A DNA stretch of 56,597 bases from Syntrophales bacterium (GTDB lineage: Bacteria; Desulfobacterota; Syntrophia; Syntrophales; UBA8958): positions 24,777-81,373 of the forward strand of contig JAOACW010000009.1 in assembly GCA_026417625.1 (NCBI GenBank), in the 5' to 3' direction. The notes beneath the pieces were generated by a model. It was not told the DNA's origin. It saw nothing but the letters and a program-made list of their open reading frames with translations, and did no database searches. The position numbers and the translations under genes are program-made. This document shows, in pieces, positions 45,852-54,769 of the stretch (position 1 is its first letter; every line of letters begins with the position of its first letter).

Positions 45852-47156
45852 TTAGTTTTTCATAGATAGCGGCTGACCTGTGGATTCGATCACACGCATC
45901 CAGAGATGCCCTTCGGGGTCAACCCGTCTACCCGAGGTTACGGTTTTAAAGGGTAGGTGAACGAACTCCCCATGAAAAAGGGCTACCAACATACCCGTTT
46001 TCCCAGCCATACCTGCATGCACAGCATACTGGCCTAAAGCTGCGCAGTACATACCGTCACTGGCTACGGCCCTGACGCTCCTGATCATATAACTAGGGTC
46101 GATGTATTTGATACTTACCTCCAACCCCTTCTCCTTAAAATACGCCTCAATCGCATCACGCAAGAAAACTCCAATATCCTTCAACTTTACATTTCCCGAC
46201 GGATCCGTTTCCAGTGGCTCGTTTTCGCTGTGCATAAATTCCTGACCCGCTCCCTCGGCAACAAGTATCACACAGTGGTTCCTTCTGCGTAAACGTTCTT
46301 CCACTGCTGCAAGAAGTCCCTTCTTGCCGTACAGGTCAAAAGGCACCTCCGGTATAAGAACAAAATTGGCATCGTTCTGTGCAAGCGCTGCATGAACAGC
46401 TATATGCCCTGACTGCCGCCCCATCAGCTTAACAATACCTATTCCCATCGGCGCTCCCTTTGCCTCAACATGGGCACACTGGATAGCTTTTACAGCCTCT
46501 GAAATTGCGGTGTCAAAACCGAAGGTTTTATCCACCAGATTGAGATCATTGTCTATGGTTTTAGGAATCCCAATGATACTGATATTCAAACCTCTCCTCA
46601 ATATCTCCTGTGTGAGGAGATCAGCAGCCCTCATGGTACCATCACCGCCTATGCAGAAAAAAATGTCAACATTCATTCGTTTGAGTGCATCAACCATCTC
46701 CGAAATATCCTGTTTTCCCCGCGATGACGAAAGAATACTACCTCCCATCGTATGAATGTGTTCAACAACCTCTGGTGTAAGGCTAATAACCTCATGTCCA
46801 TACTTCGGTATGAGCCCTTGGAATCCGTATCTTATTCCTACAACGTTTTTGACCCCATAGCGGTGATAAAGTTCCATTACAATCGCCCTTATGACATCAT
46901 TAATGCCGGGGCACAAACCGCCGCACGACACTATCGCGGCCTTCGTTTTCGAAGGGTCAAAATATATCATTTCTCTGGGACCCGCCACCTCAATCGAAAG
47001 TGGCTGACCGCTGGAATCGAGAAAATCGGAGTAGTGTTTGGGATCCCTGTTAAAAAGTGTCCTTTTGTCGTCAGGTGTAAACTGATGAATATTTAACGGC
47101 GAACGAATGCTCGCTCTACCAAGGACAGGAATGGTGAAATCGTACATCAATCCCAT
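45852..47156 (-). CDS. pfkA: 6-phosphofructokinase, plant-like long type, predicted ATP-dependent
   Basis: Phosphorylates fructose 6-phosphate; 434 residues. Phosphate-donor residues read GGDGT (170-174), where Gly at the second discriminating position indicates ATP use (PPi enzymes have Asp), and PKTIDNDL (198-205), the Lys form. GGLCPGINDVIRA (79-91) and MGRQSG are the substrate-binding blocks. This Gly/Lys combination belongs to the plant/trypanosome-like ATP group that derives from PPi enzymes, so the donor should be checked. RBS AGGAGGG precedes ATG 47156. Lies 27 nt beyond purN in the same direction. Confidence 0.9.
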   Translation of the reverse strand: MGLMYDFTIPVLGRASIRSPLNIHQFTPDDKRTLFNRDPKHYSDFLDSSGQPLSIEVAGPREMIYFDPSKTKAAIVSCGGLCPGINDVIRAIVMELYHRYGVKNVVGIRYGFQGLIPKYGHEVISLTPEVVEHIHTMGGSILSSSRGKQDISEMVDALKRMNVDIFFCIGGDGTMRAADLLTQEILRRGLNISIIGIPKTIDNDLNLVDKTFGFDTAISEAVKAIQCAHVEAKGAPMGIGIVKLMGRQSGHIAVHAALAQNDANFVLIPEVPFDLYGKKGLLAAVEERLRRRNHCVILVAEGAGQEFMHSENEPLETDPSGNVKLKDIGVFLRDAIEAYFKEKGLEVSIKYIDPSYMIRSVRAVASDGMYCAALGQYAVHAGMAGKTGMLVALFHGEFVHLPFKTVTSGRRVDPEGHLWMRVIESTGQPLSMKN

Positions 47157-47183
47157 ACTGTCCCTCCTTAAATGAGGTAGTTT

Positions 47184-47849
47184 CTATACAATCTCTAAGG
47201 GGGGATTAAATAGAGGCTCAGTGTTTGGTATCTTCTGCCCTTTAACGATAACTTTCCTTCCTTTAACCTCTAATCTTCCCTCAGCGTACCACTGAATTGC
47301 CTGAGAGTAAATTTTGTGCTCTTCCCTGAGAATGCGGGCTGCAAGGCTTTCCTCTGTATCATCGGGCAATACGGGAACTACAGCTTGTATGATTACCGGC
47401 CCAGTATCAACGCCTTCGTCCGCGAAATGAACGGTGCAACCTGAGAATTTTACACCATACTCAACAGCCTTCTTCTGTCCGTGCAGTCCCGGGAAGGACG
47501 GTAGCAAAGCAGGATGTATGTTCATGATTCTCATGGGGAAAGCATCGAGAAACTCTCTGCTCAGAATTCTCATGAAACCCGCCATAACAACTAATTCTAC
47601 CCCATTTGCATTGAGAACGTCTATCATTGCCCGATCAAAGGACTCCCTTGTAGCATAGTCCTCGTGTCTTATAACAACATAGGGTACACCGTGCCTTCGA
47701 CACCTCTCGAGCGCATACGCCTCTGGATTATTGCTGATCACAATGGCGATGCGGGCATCAAGACGACCCCTTTCTATATTGTCAATAATAGCCTGGAGAT
47801 TGGACCCACTACCCGATACAAGTACGCCTATATTAATTATCCTCTTCAT
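47184..47849 (-). CDS. purN: Phosphoribosylglycinamide formyltransferase
   Basis: Transfers formyl from 10-formyl-THF to GAR in purine synthesis; 221 residues. N-terminal VLVSGSGSNLQAII (phosphate-binding), AGFMRILS, NIHPALLPSFPG (catalytic Asn and His) and EGVDTGPVIIQ (catalytic Asp) are intact. The open frame extends 54 nt upstream into purM, but ATG 47849 begins the conserved fold and lies 4 nt after the purM stop. A C-terminal extension of about 20 residues exceeds the E. coli protein. Confidence 0.94.
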   Translation of the reverse strand: MKRIINIGVLVSGSGSNLQAIIDNIERGRLDARIAIVISNNPEAYALERCRRHGVPYVVIRHEDYATRESFDRAMIDVLNANGVELVVMAGFMRILSREFLDAFPMRIMNIHPALLPSFPGLHGQKKAVEYGVKFSGCTVHFADEGVDTGPVIIQAVVPVLPDDTEESLAARILREEHKIYSQAIQWYAEGRLEVKGRKVIVKGQKIPNTEPLFNPPLEIV

Positions 47850-47853
47850 AGCT

Positions 47854-48897
47854 TTAAACAAACTGTATACGGTTCTCAGTGCCCTCCCTTTTTTCAACAA
47901 CACCTATCATGTAGGCTACCTCTCCCATTTGCCCCAAATGATCAATAATTTTCTTCCCCACCCTCTCAGGCACTATGAGCATCATTCCTATACCCATGTT
48001 GTACACACGAAACATTTCAGAATCATCTAGTTCTCCCTTTTCCTGTATAAGATTGAATATTCTAGGAATATTCCAACTCTCCCTCCTGATAACCGCCTTG
48101 TACATCTCAGGAACAATGCGGGGTATGTTATCCATGAATCCCCCACCCGTAATATGCACTATCCCGTGAACAGGAAAATGTCTTAAAACATTCAAAACTG
48201 ACCTCACATAGATACGTGTGGGTTTCAAAAGTATTTCCCCTAGTGGCTCATCAAAACCCTCAGGAACCTCTGTTATCTTATAACCAACTCTATCAAAAAA
48301 AATCTTCCTCACTAGTGAATATCCATTGCTGTGGAGACCACTGGAGGCAAGGCCTAAAATCACGTCGCCAGTAACAATCGCAGAACCATCAACAATTCTA
48401 GTTTCGTCAACAATCCCAACACAAAAACCAGCAAGATCATATTCATCTTCCCCGTAGAATCCTGGCATTTCCGCGGTTTCTCCTCCAAGTAAAGCACAGC
48501 CAGCCTCAACACATCCCTTGGTTATCCCAGCGATAATCTCAGAGCACCTATTAACATCGAGTTTCCCCGTAGCCAGGTAATCGAGAAAGAAGAGAGGTTC
48601 CGCTCCGTGAACAAGAACATCATTAACAGACATAGCAACAAGGTCTATACCAACTGTATCGTGACGGTTCGCCATTTTTGCAACAATAAGTTTCGTACCA
48701 ACACCGTCGGTAGCCGCCACTATTACAGGTTTCGCCATCTGGGTAAGATTTAGCCGAAAAAAACCAGCGAATCCTCCCAAACCGCCAATTACTTCACTCC
48801 GGGCAGTCCTTTGAACGAGGGGTTTGATCCGTTCAATGAAAAGATTTGCTTTATCAACATCAACGCCAGCGCTTTTGTAAGATAGCTTTTCCGACAT
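47854..48897 (-). CDS. purM: Phosphoribosylformylglycinamidine cyclo-ligase (AIR synthetase)
   Basis: Converts FGAM to AIR with ATP; 347 residues, the family's normal length. Conserved blocks: YKSAGVDVDKAN, VAATDGVGTKL, DLVAMSVNDVLVHGAEPLFFLDY, GCALLGGETAEMPG, SGLHSNGYSLVR, PTRIYVRSV and GIVHITGGGF. No obvious ribosome-binding site before ATG 48897. Forms an operon with purN. Confidence 0.96.
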   Translation of the reverse strand: MSEKLSYKSAGVDVDKANLFIERIKPLVQRTARSEVIGGLGGFAGFFRLNLTQMAKPVIVAATDGVGTKLIVAKMANRHDTVGIDLVAMSVNDVLVHGAEPLFFLDYLATGKLDVNRCSEIIAGITKGCVEAGCALLGGETAEMPGFYGEDEYDLAGFCVGIVDETRIVDGSAIVTGDVILGLASSGLHSNGYSLVRKIFFDRVGYKITEVPEGFDEPLGEILLKPTRIYVRSVLNVLRHFPVHGIVHITGGGFMDNIPRIVPEMYKAVIRRESWNIPRIFNLIQEKGELDDSEMFRVYNMGIGMMLIVPERVGKKIIDHLGQMGEVAYMIGVVEKREGTENRIQFV

Positions 48898-49012
48898 TAA
48901 AAATTTCTACTTTCCAATAATAAAGACTATTGCTCACACTTTTAATACAGAGGATGTTAAATGTCAAATGGCCAATTGTTATATTTTCTTCTTTTTGTTA
49001 TGAAACCCTTGT

Positions 49013-51412
49013 ATGGCTGAGATAAGAGAGCTTATCGCAAAGATGGAAAAACCTCTTCGTTTTTCCGCCCGTGACAATTTTTCCCAGCTAGCAACGATTC
49101 GTCTTTTGGAACCACCACTCAAACGTTCCCTACGTTATCTCAAGGTGGCGGTGGGTGGGGAGGTTGTTCGCCGATTGGAGGAACTCTTAACTGGTGTGGA
49201 CTCAAAACCTCAAGAGGAGAAAAAAAAAGTTATCACCGAAGCTCTTAGATTAATCGAAGAATTGAAGTCTGCAATATCCAGCCCGCCCTCTCATACAGTG
49301 TCATTGGGAGAACGTTTTGCGCTTCTTAATAGATCCGTTCAGTTTATAAAAGGTGTGGGACCACGATTGGCAAAAATCCTTGAAAAGAAAAACGTAAAGA
49401 CGGTAGAGGATCTTCTCTATTTCTTGCCGCGGGCATATGAAGATAGACGCCAGACAAAGCAGATTAAAGAGTTGTCCATAGGTGTGGAGGGAACGATAAT
49501 CGGCAGGGTTTTGCATGCTGGCACGCAGACATACAGAAGAAGAAAAACTTTCGAAGTTATAATCGGTGATGGAACAGGTATGGTAAAAGCAACCTGGTTC
49601 GAGGGCAATATCGCGTACTTGAGCAAAACTTTTCGAAAAGGGAGTAGAGTTATCCTAACAGGCAATTTTAGGTTTTTTGGAGGTTGGCTGAATGTGGTAC
49701 ACCCAGATTTTGAGATTTTGAATAAAGAGGATGTAGAATCACTACACTTTGGCCGGATCGTTCCCATCTACTCCGAGACAGAAGGTTTAAATCAGAAAAT
49801 ACTAAGAGCCATTATAAAAAACGCCCTCGACAACTACGTTCATCTAGTGCCCGATGTTTTACCCGAATCCATCATCCTAAGGCGCAAACTAATTCCTATA
49901 TCTCTGAGCCTTAGATCCTGCCATTTCCCCGAAAATAGCGCTGATATTAGCTCATACGTAGCAGGGGAGAGTGAGGCTCACTATCGGCTAAAGTACGAAG
50001 AATTCTTCTTTTACGAGCTAGCCATGGCGGTAAAACGTAAGAACATTGCCCGCGAAACAGGTATAAGCTTCCGTACAGGAGGTCCCATGAGGGAAATTTT
50101 TTTTGCAACACTACCATTCAATCTCACCAATGCACAGAAGCGTGTGATTGATGAGATAGACAGTGACATGAGAAAACCCTATCCAATGAATCGCATGCTT
50201 CAAGGTGATGTAGGTAGTGGAAAAACAATAGTTGCCATGGCGGCAGCGATAACCGCTTATGAAAACGGATACCAAACCGCAATAATGGCACCAACTGAAA
50301 TCCTCGCAAAACAGCACTACGAAAGACTCGTTTCATGGTGTGGGAAAATTGAAATGAAAATTGCGCTCCTTACTAGTACTGTGAAAGGCAGAAAACGCAG
50401 GCATCTCCTAAGAGATATTGCGGAAGAAAAAGTGGGAATTGTAGTTGGCACCCACGCCCTGATCCAAAACGAAGTTAATTTTGCAAAACTGGGGTTGGTT
50501 ATCATCGACGAACAACACCGTTTCGGGGTACTCCAGCGAGCGCAATTACGGGCCAAGGGGTTGAAGCCCGATGTACTTGTTATGACGGCTACTCCCATTC
50601 CCAGAACACTGGCCATGACAATTTATGGCGATCTCGATGTTTCCATAATTGACGAACTACCTTCAGGAAGAAGAGCTGTGAAAACGAAGGTATACTTCAA
50701 CACCCAGCGAGAGGAAGTCTACGAATTAGTGAGAAAAGAATTGAAAAAAGGACACAAGGTGTTTATTGTTTATCCCCTCGTTGAAGAATCAGAAACCCTA
50801 GATCTTAAAGATGCGACCCGCATGGCAGAGGAACTCCAAAGGAACATTTTTCCCGAATACACCGTAGGACTCATACACGGAAAAATGAGAGCCAAAGAAA
50901 AAGACACCACAATGGCAAGATTTCGTGCTGGTCTCATTGATATACTCGTAGCAACAACTGTCATCGAGGTGGGTATAGATATTCCCGAGGCCTCATTAAT
51001 GATTGTTGAACATGCGGAACGATTCGGCCTTTCCCAGCTCCATCAATTACGGGGCAGGGTAGGGCGAGGTGATACACCTTCTACGTGCATACTTCTTGCG
51101 CATCAAACAGGCACTGAAGATGCGATGAAACGCCTCAGTGTCATGGAAAAAACTAACAACGGTTTTAAGATAGCTGAAGAAGATCTGCTCATCAGAGGTC
51201 CTGGTGACTTTGCAGGAACAAAGCAATCGGGCTTCCCCGAGTTCCGAGTCGCAGATATTGTCCGCGATTTTAGAATATTAGAAGAGGCCAGAGCTGATGC
51301 ATTTGCCGTTGTTGATGCAGACCCATTACTGGAGAAAAATGAACACAGGGCCTTAAGGGAGGTATTACTAAACCGCTGGTCAAATCGTCTCGAGCTAATT
51401 GATATTGGATAA
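49013..51412 (+). CDS. recG: ATP-dependent DNA helicase RecG
   Basis: Branch-migration helicase that regresses stalled forks; 799 residues, about 100 longer than the E. coli enzyme because of an N-terminal helical extension (residues 1-100) of the kind seen in Thermotoga and deltaproteobacteria. The wedge/OB domain follows (IIGRVLHAGTQTYRRRKTFEVIIGDGTG in pieces), then helicase motifs I GDVGSGKT, II DEQHRFG, III TATPIPRTLA, V ATTVIEVGIDIPEA and VI QLRGRVGRG, and the C-terminal FAGTKQSGFPEFR block. ATG 49013 lacks a visible Shine-Dalgarno. Confidence 0.96.
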   Translation: MAEIRELIAKMEKPLRFSARDNFSQLATIRLLEPPLKRSLRYLKVAVGGEVVRRLEELLTGVDSKPQEEKKKVITEALRLIEELKSAISSPPSHTVSLGERFALLNRSVQFIKGVGPRLAKILEKKNVKTVEDLLYFLPRAYEDRRQTKQIKELSIGVEGTIIGRVLHAGTQTYRRRKTFEVIIGDGTGMVKATWFEGNIAYLSKTFRKGSRVILTGNFRFFGGWLNVVHPDFEILNKEDVESLHFGRIVPIYSETEGLNQKILRAIIKNALDNYVHLVPDVLPESIILRRKLIPISLSLRSCHFPENSADISSYVAGESEAHYRLKYEEFFFYELAMAVKRKNIARETGISFRTGGPMREIFFATLPFNLTNAQKRVIDEIDSDMRKPYPMNRMLQGDVGSGKTIVAMAAAITAYENGYQTAIMAPTEILAKQHYERLVSWCGKIEMKIALLTSTVKGRKRRHLLRDIAEEKVGIVVGTHALIQNEVNFAKLGLVIIDEQHRFGVLQRAQLRAKGLKPDVLVMTATPIPRTLAMTIYGDLDVSIIDELPSGRRAVKTKVYFNTQREEVYELVRKELKKGHKVFIVYPLVEESETLDLKDATRMAEELQRNIFPEYTVGLIHGKMRAKEKDTTMARFRAGLIDILVATTVIEVGIDIPEASLMIVEHAERFGLSQLHQLRGRVGRGDTPSTCILLAHQTGTEDAMKRLSVMEKTNNGFKIAEEDLLIRGPGDFAGTKQSGFPEFRVADIVRDFRILEEARADAFAVVDADPLLEKNEHRALREVLLNRWSNRLELIDIG

Positions 51413-51423
51413 CGGTTCTCTTT

Positions 51424-51452
51424 TTGACACAGAGGTGTTTGTGTAATATATA
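51424..51452 (+). promoter_or_regulatory. hom: Strong sigma70-type promoter of the homoserine dehydrogenase operon
   Basis: TTGACA at 51424-51429, 17-bp spacer, TATATA at 51447-51452; start near 51459. Downstream AGGAAG serves ATG 51492. No threonine leader or T-box was seen in the short leader. Confidence 0.75.
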
Positions 51453-51491
51453 AAATTTTGATACTTCTAAAGTCTGAAAGGAAGAACTCTC

Positions 51492-52802
51492 ATGAAATCA
51501 ATAAATGTGGGGCTCATAGGATTCGGAACAGTTGGCACAGGTGTTGTGCGCCTGCTTATGGAGAACAGTGAACTTATTAGAAAACGCCTAGGTTGCACCT
51601 TAAGGTTGAAAAAAATAGCAGATATAGATGTAACTTCCCCTAGACCGGTGCAGGTTCATCCTGAGTTGCTCACCACGGATGCTTGGGACATTATCCGTGA
51701 TCCCCAGATCGATATAGTTATCGAACTTATAGGTGGTTTTGAGCCTGCCAAAACTTTCATTATTGAGGCTCTCTCCCGAGGCAAACACGTTGTGACTGCT
51801 AACAAGGCGCTTCTTGCCACATACGGAGATGAAATTTTCGGTAAAGCGAGAAGTGAAAACCTAGCGATTGGCTTTGAGGCAAGTGTAGGTGGGACAATTC
51901 CTATTATAAAAACGTTAAAGGAATCCCTTGTAGCGAATGAAATACTCTCATTCATGGCTATAATGAACGGTACGTGCAACTATATATTGACGAAGATGGG
52001 AGACGAAGGAAAACCTTTTGATCTTGTTCTCAAAGAGGCTCAGGAACTGGGTTTCGCTGAAGCGGATGCCTCAATGGATATAGAAGCCATCGATACTGCC
52101 CATAAAATGGTGATTGCCTTAACACTGGCTTACGGGAAAAGGGTGAAACTGGAATCTATCTACAGGGAGGGAATAACAAACATAAGTCCCCAGGATATAG
52201 AATTCGCCAAAGAATTTGGGTATAAAATCAAACTCTTAGGTCTTGCTTTTAAAAGGGGGAATCGCGTGGAAGCGAGGATACACCCTACACTTATCCCTCT
52301 CGACCACATGCTTGCCAATGTAGGTAGCAATTACAATGCCTTTCATATTGTAGGGAGTGCCTCCGGTCCTGTATTTCTCTACGGTCAGGGGGCAGGAAGC
52401 ATGCCCACAGCAAGTGCTGTCGTAAGTGACGTAATTGATATTTCAAGAGAAATACTAAAGGAGTACCCGGGAAAGTCTTTCCACAAGATACCCGAAGTGG
52501 AAGAAATGGAGGAAATTGATCTGGTACCTTTCGAAGACATTGAAACTAACTATTACTTTCGGTTCATGGCAGCAGATAGACCAGGAGTGCTCTCGAAAAT
52601 TTCTGGTATATTGGGTGAGAACAACATCAGCATCGCCGCAGTGATCCAGAAGGGCCGCAAAAAGGATGGCGCCGTTCCGGTTGTAATGACCACCCACAAA
52701 GCCAGGGAAAAATCAGTACAAGACGCTCTCAAAAGGATTGACCAGCTTGACGTTGTCATGGACAAAACCATAATTTACCGTATTGAGGACGAGAAGTTGT
52801 AA
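51492..52802 (+). CDS. hom: Homoserine dehydrogenase with ACT domain
   Basis: Reduces aspartate semialdehyde to homoserine for Thr/Met synthesis; 436 residues. Rossmann motif GFGTVGTG (10-17), AKALL-type VVTANKALLATYG, EASVGGTIPIIKTL, MNGTCNYILTKM, and the catalytic block FAEADASMDIEAIDTAHKM are present. The C-terminal ACT domain (about residues 354-430, YYFRFMAADRPGVLSKISGILGEN) usually mediates threonine inhibition. The stop overlaps the next start by 1 nt (TAATG), so this gene and the ApgM-like gene are coupled. Confidence 0.96.
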   Translation: MKSINVGLIGFGTVGTGVVRLLMENSELIRKRLGCTLRLKKIADIDVTSPRPVQVHPELLTTDAWDIIRDPQIDIVIELIGGFEPAKTFIIEALSRGKHVVTANKALLATYGDEIFGKARSENLAIGFEASVGGTIPIIKTLKESLVANEILSFMAIMNGTCNYILTKMGDEGKPFDLVLKEAQELGFAEADASMDIEAIDTAHKMVIALTLAYGKRVKLESIYREGITNISPQDIEFAKEFGYKIKLLGLAFKRGNRVEARIHPTLIPLDHMLANVGSNYNAFHIVGSASGPVFLYGQGAGSMPTASAVVSDVIDISREILKEYPGKSFHKIPEVEEMEEIDLVPFEDIETNYYFRFMAADRPGVLSKISGILGENNISIAAVIQKGRKKDGAVPVVMTTHKAREKSVQDALKRIDQLDVVMDKTIIYRIEDEKL

Positions 52803-54040
52803 TGAAGTATCTTGTGCTTTTAGGCGATGGTATGGCCGATTATCCCCTTCCAGGACTTGGCGGGAAAACCCCACTGGAAGTAGCTTACACACCTCATATG
52901 GATTGGATTGCGGGCAAAGGAACAATCGGGCTTGTGGATACCATACCTCAAGGATTCACTCCCGGCAGTGATGTGGCAATCATGAGTATCTTAGGCTACG
53001 ATCCCCTGAAGTATTATACGGGAAGGGGACCATTAGAGGCAGCTAGCATGGGCGTAAAGCTTGGAGAAATGGACATAGCCTACAGATGCAACTTGGTTAC
53101 CCTCAGTAACGATGGTGATCCAGTAATGTTGGATTTCACCGCAGGTCATATTTCAACTTCTGAGGCTAGGGAAATAGTAAAATACCTCCAGGAAAAACTC
53201 AGCGGTGATGAATGCGACTTTTTCCCCGGTATCAGTTACCGCCACATATTTGTATGGCACAACGGAAGCGATAGAATCCAAACGACCCCTCCCCACGACA
53301 TTGTCGGAAAAAGAACGGGTGAATATTTACCCCAGGGAGACAGAAGCGACTTTCTACTTAGGGTTATGGATGAGGCGAAAATTCTTCTTCGGAACCATCC
53401 TGCAAATGCCCGTCGTATTGCCGAAGGAAAAAGACCGGCGAATGCCATATGGTTGTGGGGGCAGGGGAGAGCTCCCCAACTCTCAAAAATAGCAGAGAAG
53501 TACGGCTTAAAGGGGGGTATGATATCGGCAGTTGACCTTTTAAAGGGTTTGGGTATATACGCAGGGCTCACACCGATCGAGGTTGAAGGCGCAACAGGTT
53601 ACATTGATACCAATTACCGTGGCAAAGCAGAAAAAGCCCTAGAAGCCCTTAGAGTGATGGATTTTGTATTCGTCCATGTGGAAGCCCCTGATGAAATGGG
53701 CCACGAAGGAAATGTAGAAGGAAAAATTAAAGCGATAGAAGACTTTGACGAAAAGGTTGTGGGTACTGTTCTGGAAGCTTTACCCAAATTAGGACCGGCA
53801 AGACTCATGGTGCTTAGCGATCATCCCACACCGATTACATTACGCACACACGCATCTAGTCCGAGTCCTTTTGCAGTTTTCTCCACAGAACTCCAGGAAA
53901 ACATGGGTAAAGGTTTATCTTTCTCTGAGAAATCAGCAGAGGAATCCGGTTTGTTGATATCGCCAGGAACAAAGCTGTTAAATCTATTCATCCAAAATTG
54001 GTCTAGTTTTATAAGTAAACAAGATCTGGGGGTTCAATAG
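52802..54040 (+). CDS. apgM: ApgM-type phosphotransferase, probable homoserine kinase (otherwise cofactor-independent phosphoglycerate mutase)
   Basis: 412-residue alkaline-phosphatase-superfamily protein of the archaeal-type iPGM group. Metal and phosphoryl-transfer residues are visible: LLGDGMADYP at the N-terminus (Asp), GFTPGSDVAIMSILGYDP (nucleophile Ser), HVEAPDEMGHEG (Asp, His) and VLSDHPTPITLRTHASSPSP (Asp, His, His). A branch of this family has been proposed as a replacement homoserine kinase in genomes lacking ThrB. The 1-nt overlap with hom strongly favours that role here, making homoserine phosphate for threonine synthesis. Mutase activity cannot be excluded from sequence. Confidence 0.85.
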   Translation: MKYLVLLGDGMADYPLPGLGGKTPLEVAYTPHMDWIAGKGTIGLVDTIPQGFTPGSDVAIMSILGYDPLKYYTGRGPLEAASMGVKLGEMDIAYRCNLVTLSNDGDPVMLDFTAGHISTSEAREIVKYLQEKLSGDECDFFPGISYRHIFVWHNGSDRIQTTPPHDIVGKRTGEYLPQGDRSDFLLRVMDEAKILLRNHPANARRIAEGKRPANAIWLWGQGRAPQLSKIAEKYGLKGGMISAVDLLKGLGIYAGLTPIEVEGATGYIDTNYRGKAEKALEALRVMDFVFVHVEAPDEMGHEGNVEGKIKAIEDFDEKVVGTVLEALPKLGPARLMVLSDHPTPITLRTHASSPSPFAVFSTELQENMGKGLSFSEKSAEESGLLISPGTKLLNLFIQNWSSFISKQDLGVQ

Positions 54041-54069
54041 TCTCGATATCTCGTTCAGGATCGTGAAAA

Positions 54070-54753
54070 ATGGGAAGAAAAATTAAGAAGGAAGAATTGA
54101 AAGGGCCTGAAAGATTGCAGGTTATTTTTTTATCATTTCTAACATGGGCAAGAGAACACAAAAGGAAGATCATAATAGCAAGTATCGTTATCGGTTTTGT
54201 TGCAGTTTCCCTCACAGGCTGGTTTCTATGGCAACAGAACAGAGAGGGTAAAGCAATGAAAGAGTACAACCAAGCGGTGGAAAGTCTTCACCTACTGCGC
54301 ACCCATGGTAAAGAGAACGAAGTAACAAAAAAATTTGAAGAAATTGCCAATAACTACAGAGGAACCCGAGCTGCAGAGCTATCTCTATATAGACTTGGCA
54401 TATTACATATAAGGACAAACCACCTCGAGGAGGCATTAAAGGCTTTTCGAGAATTTCTTACTTCAGGTGCACCAGACGATGAAATTCGAGCCCTTGTAGT
54501 GAGCAGCATGGGTTACTGTTATGAAGTGAAGGGAGACTATAAAAAAGCCCTGGAAGAATACGAGAAAGTCATAAACAGCAAAGGCGGAAAGGCATTTGTT
54601 AGCACAGGGTACGCAAACATAGCCCGTTGTTACGAGCATCTCAAGGACTACGAAAAGGCAAAATACTACTATCAGAAAGCACTAGAACAGAGTGTCGATC
54701 AAAACATGAGGGAGATACTCAACTGGAAATTGATTTCCCTGGGGGTAATGTAA
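54070..54753 (+). CDS. Membrane-anchored TPR protein (YfgM/BamD-like in layout)
   Basis: 227 residues: basic cytoplasmic N-terminus, one membrane helix (about 36-56, IIIASIVIGFVAVSLTGWFLW), and a periplasmic TPR domain with repeats at AELSLYRLGILHIRTNHLEEALKAF, VVSSMGYCYEVKGDYKKALEEY and YANIARCYEHLKDYEKAKYYY. Similar in layout to the YfgM family that assists envelope protein folding; specific function unknown. Lies 29 nt after apgM and 16 nt before iorA in the same direction. Confidence 0.75.
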   Translation: MGRKIKKEELKGPERLQVIFLSFLTWAREHKRKIIIASIVIGFVAVSLTGWFLWQQNREGKAMKEYNQAVESLHLLRTHGKENEVTKKFEEIANNYRGTRAAELSLYRLGILHIRTNHLEEALKAFREFLTSGAPDDEIRALVVSSMGYCYEVKGDYKKALEEYEKVINSKGGKAFVSTGYANIARCYEHLKDYEKAKYYYQKALEQSVDQNMREILNWKLISLGVM

Positions 54754-54769
54754 CAGGAGAGGTGTACTA

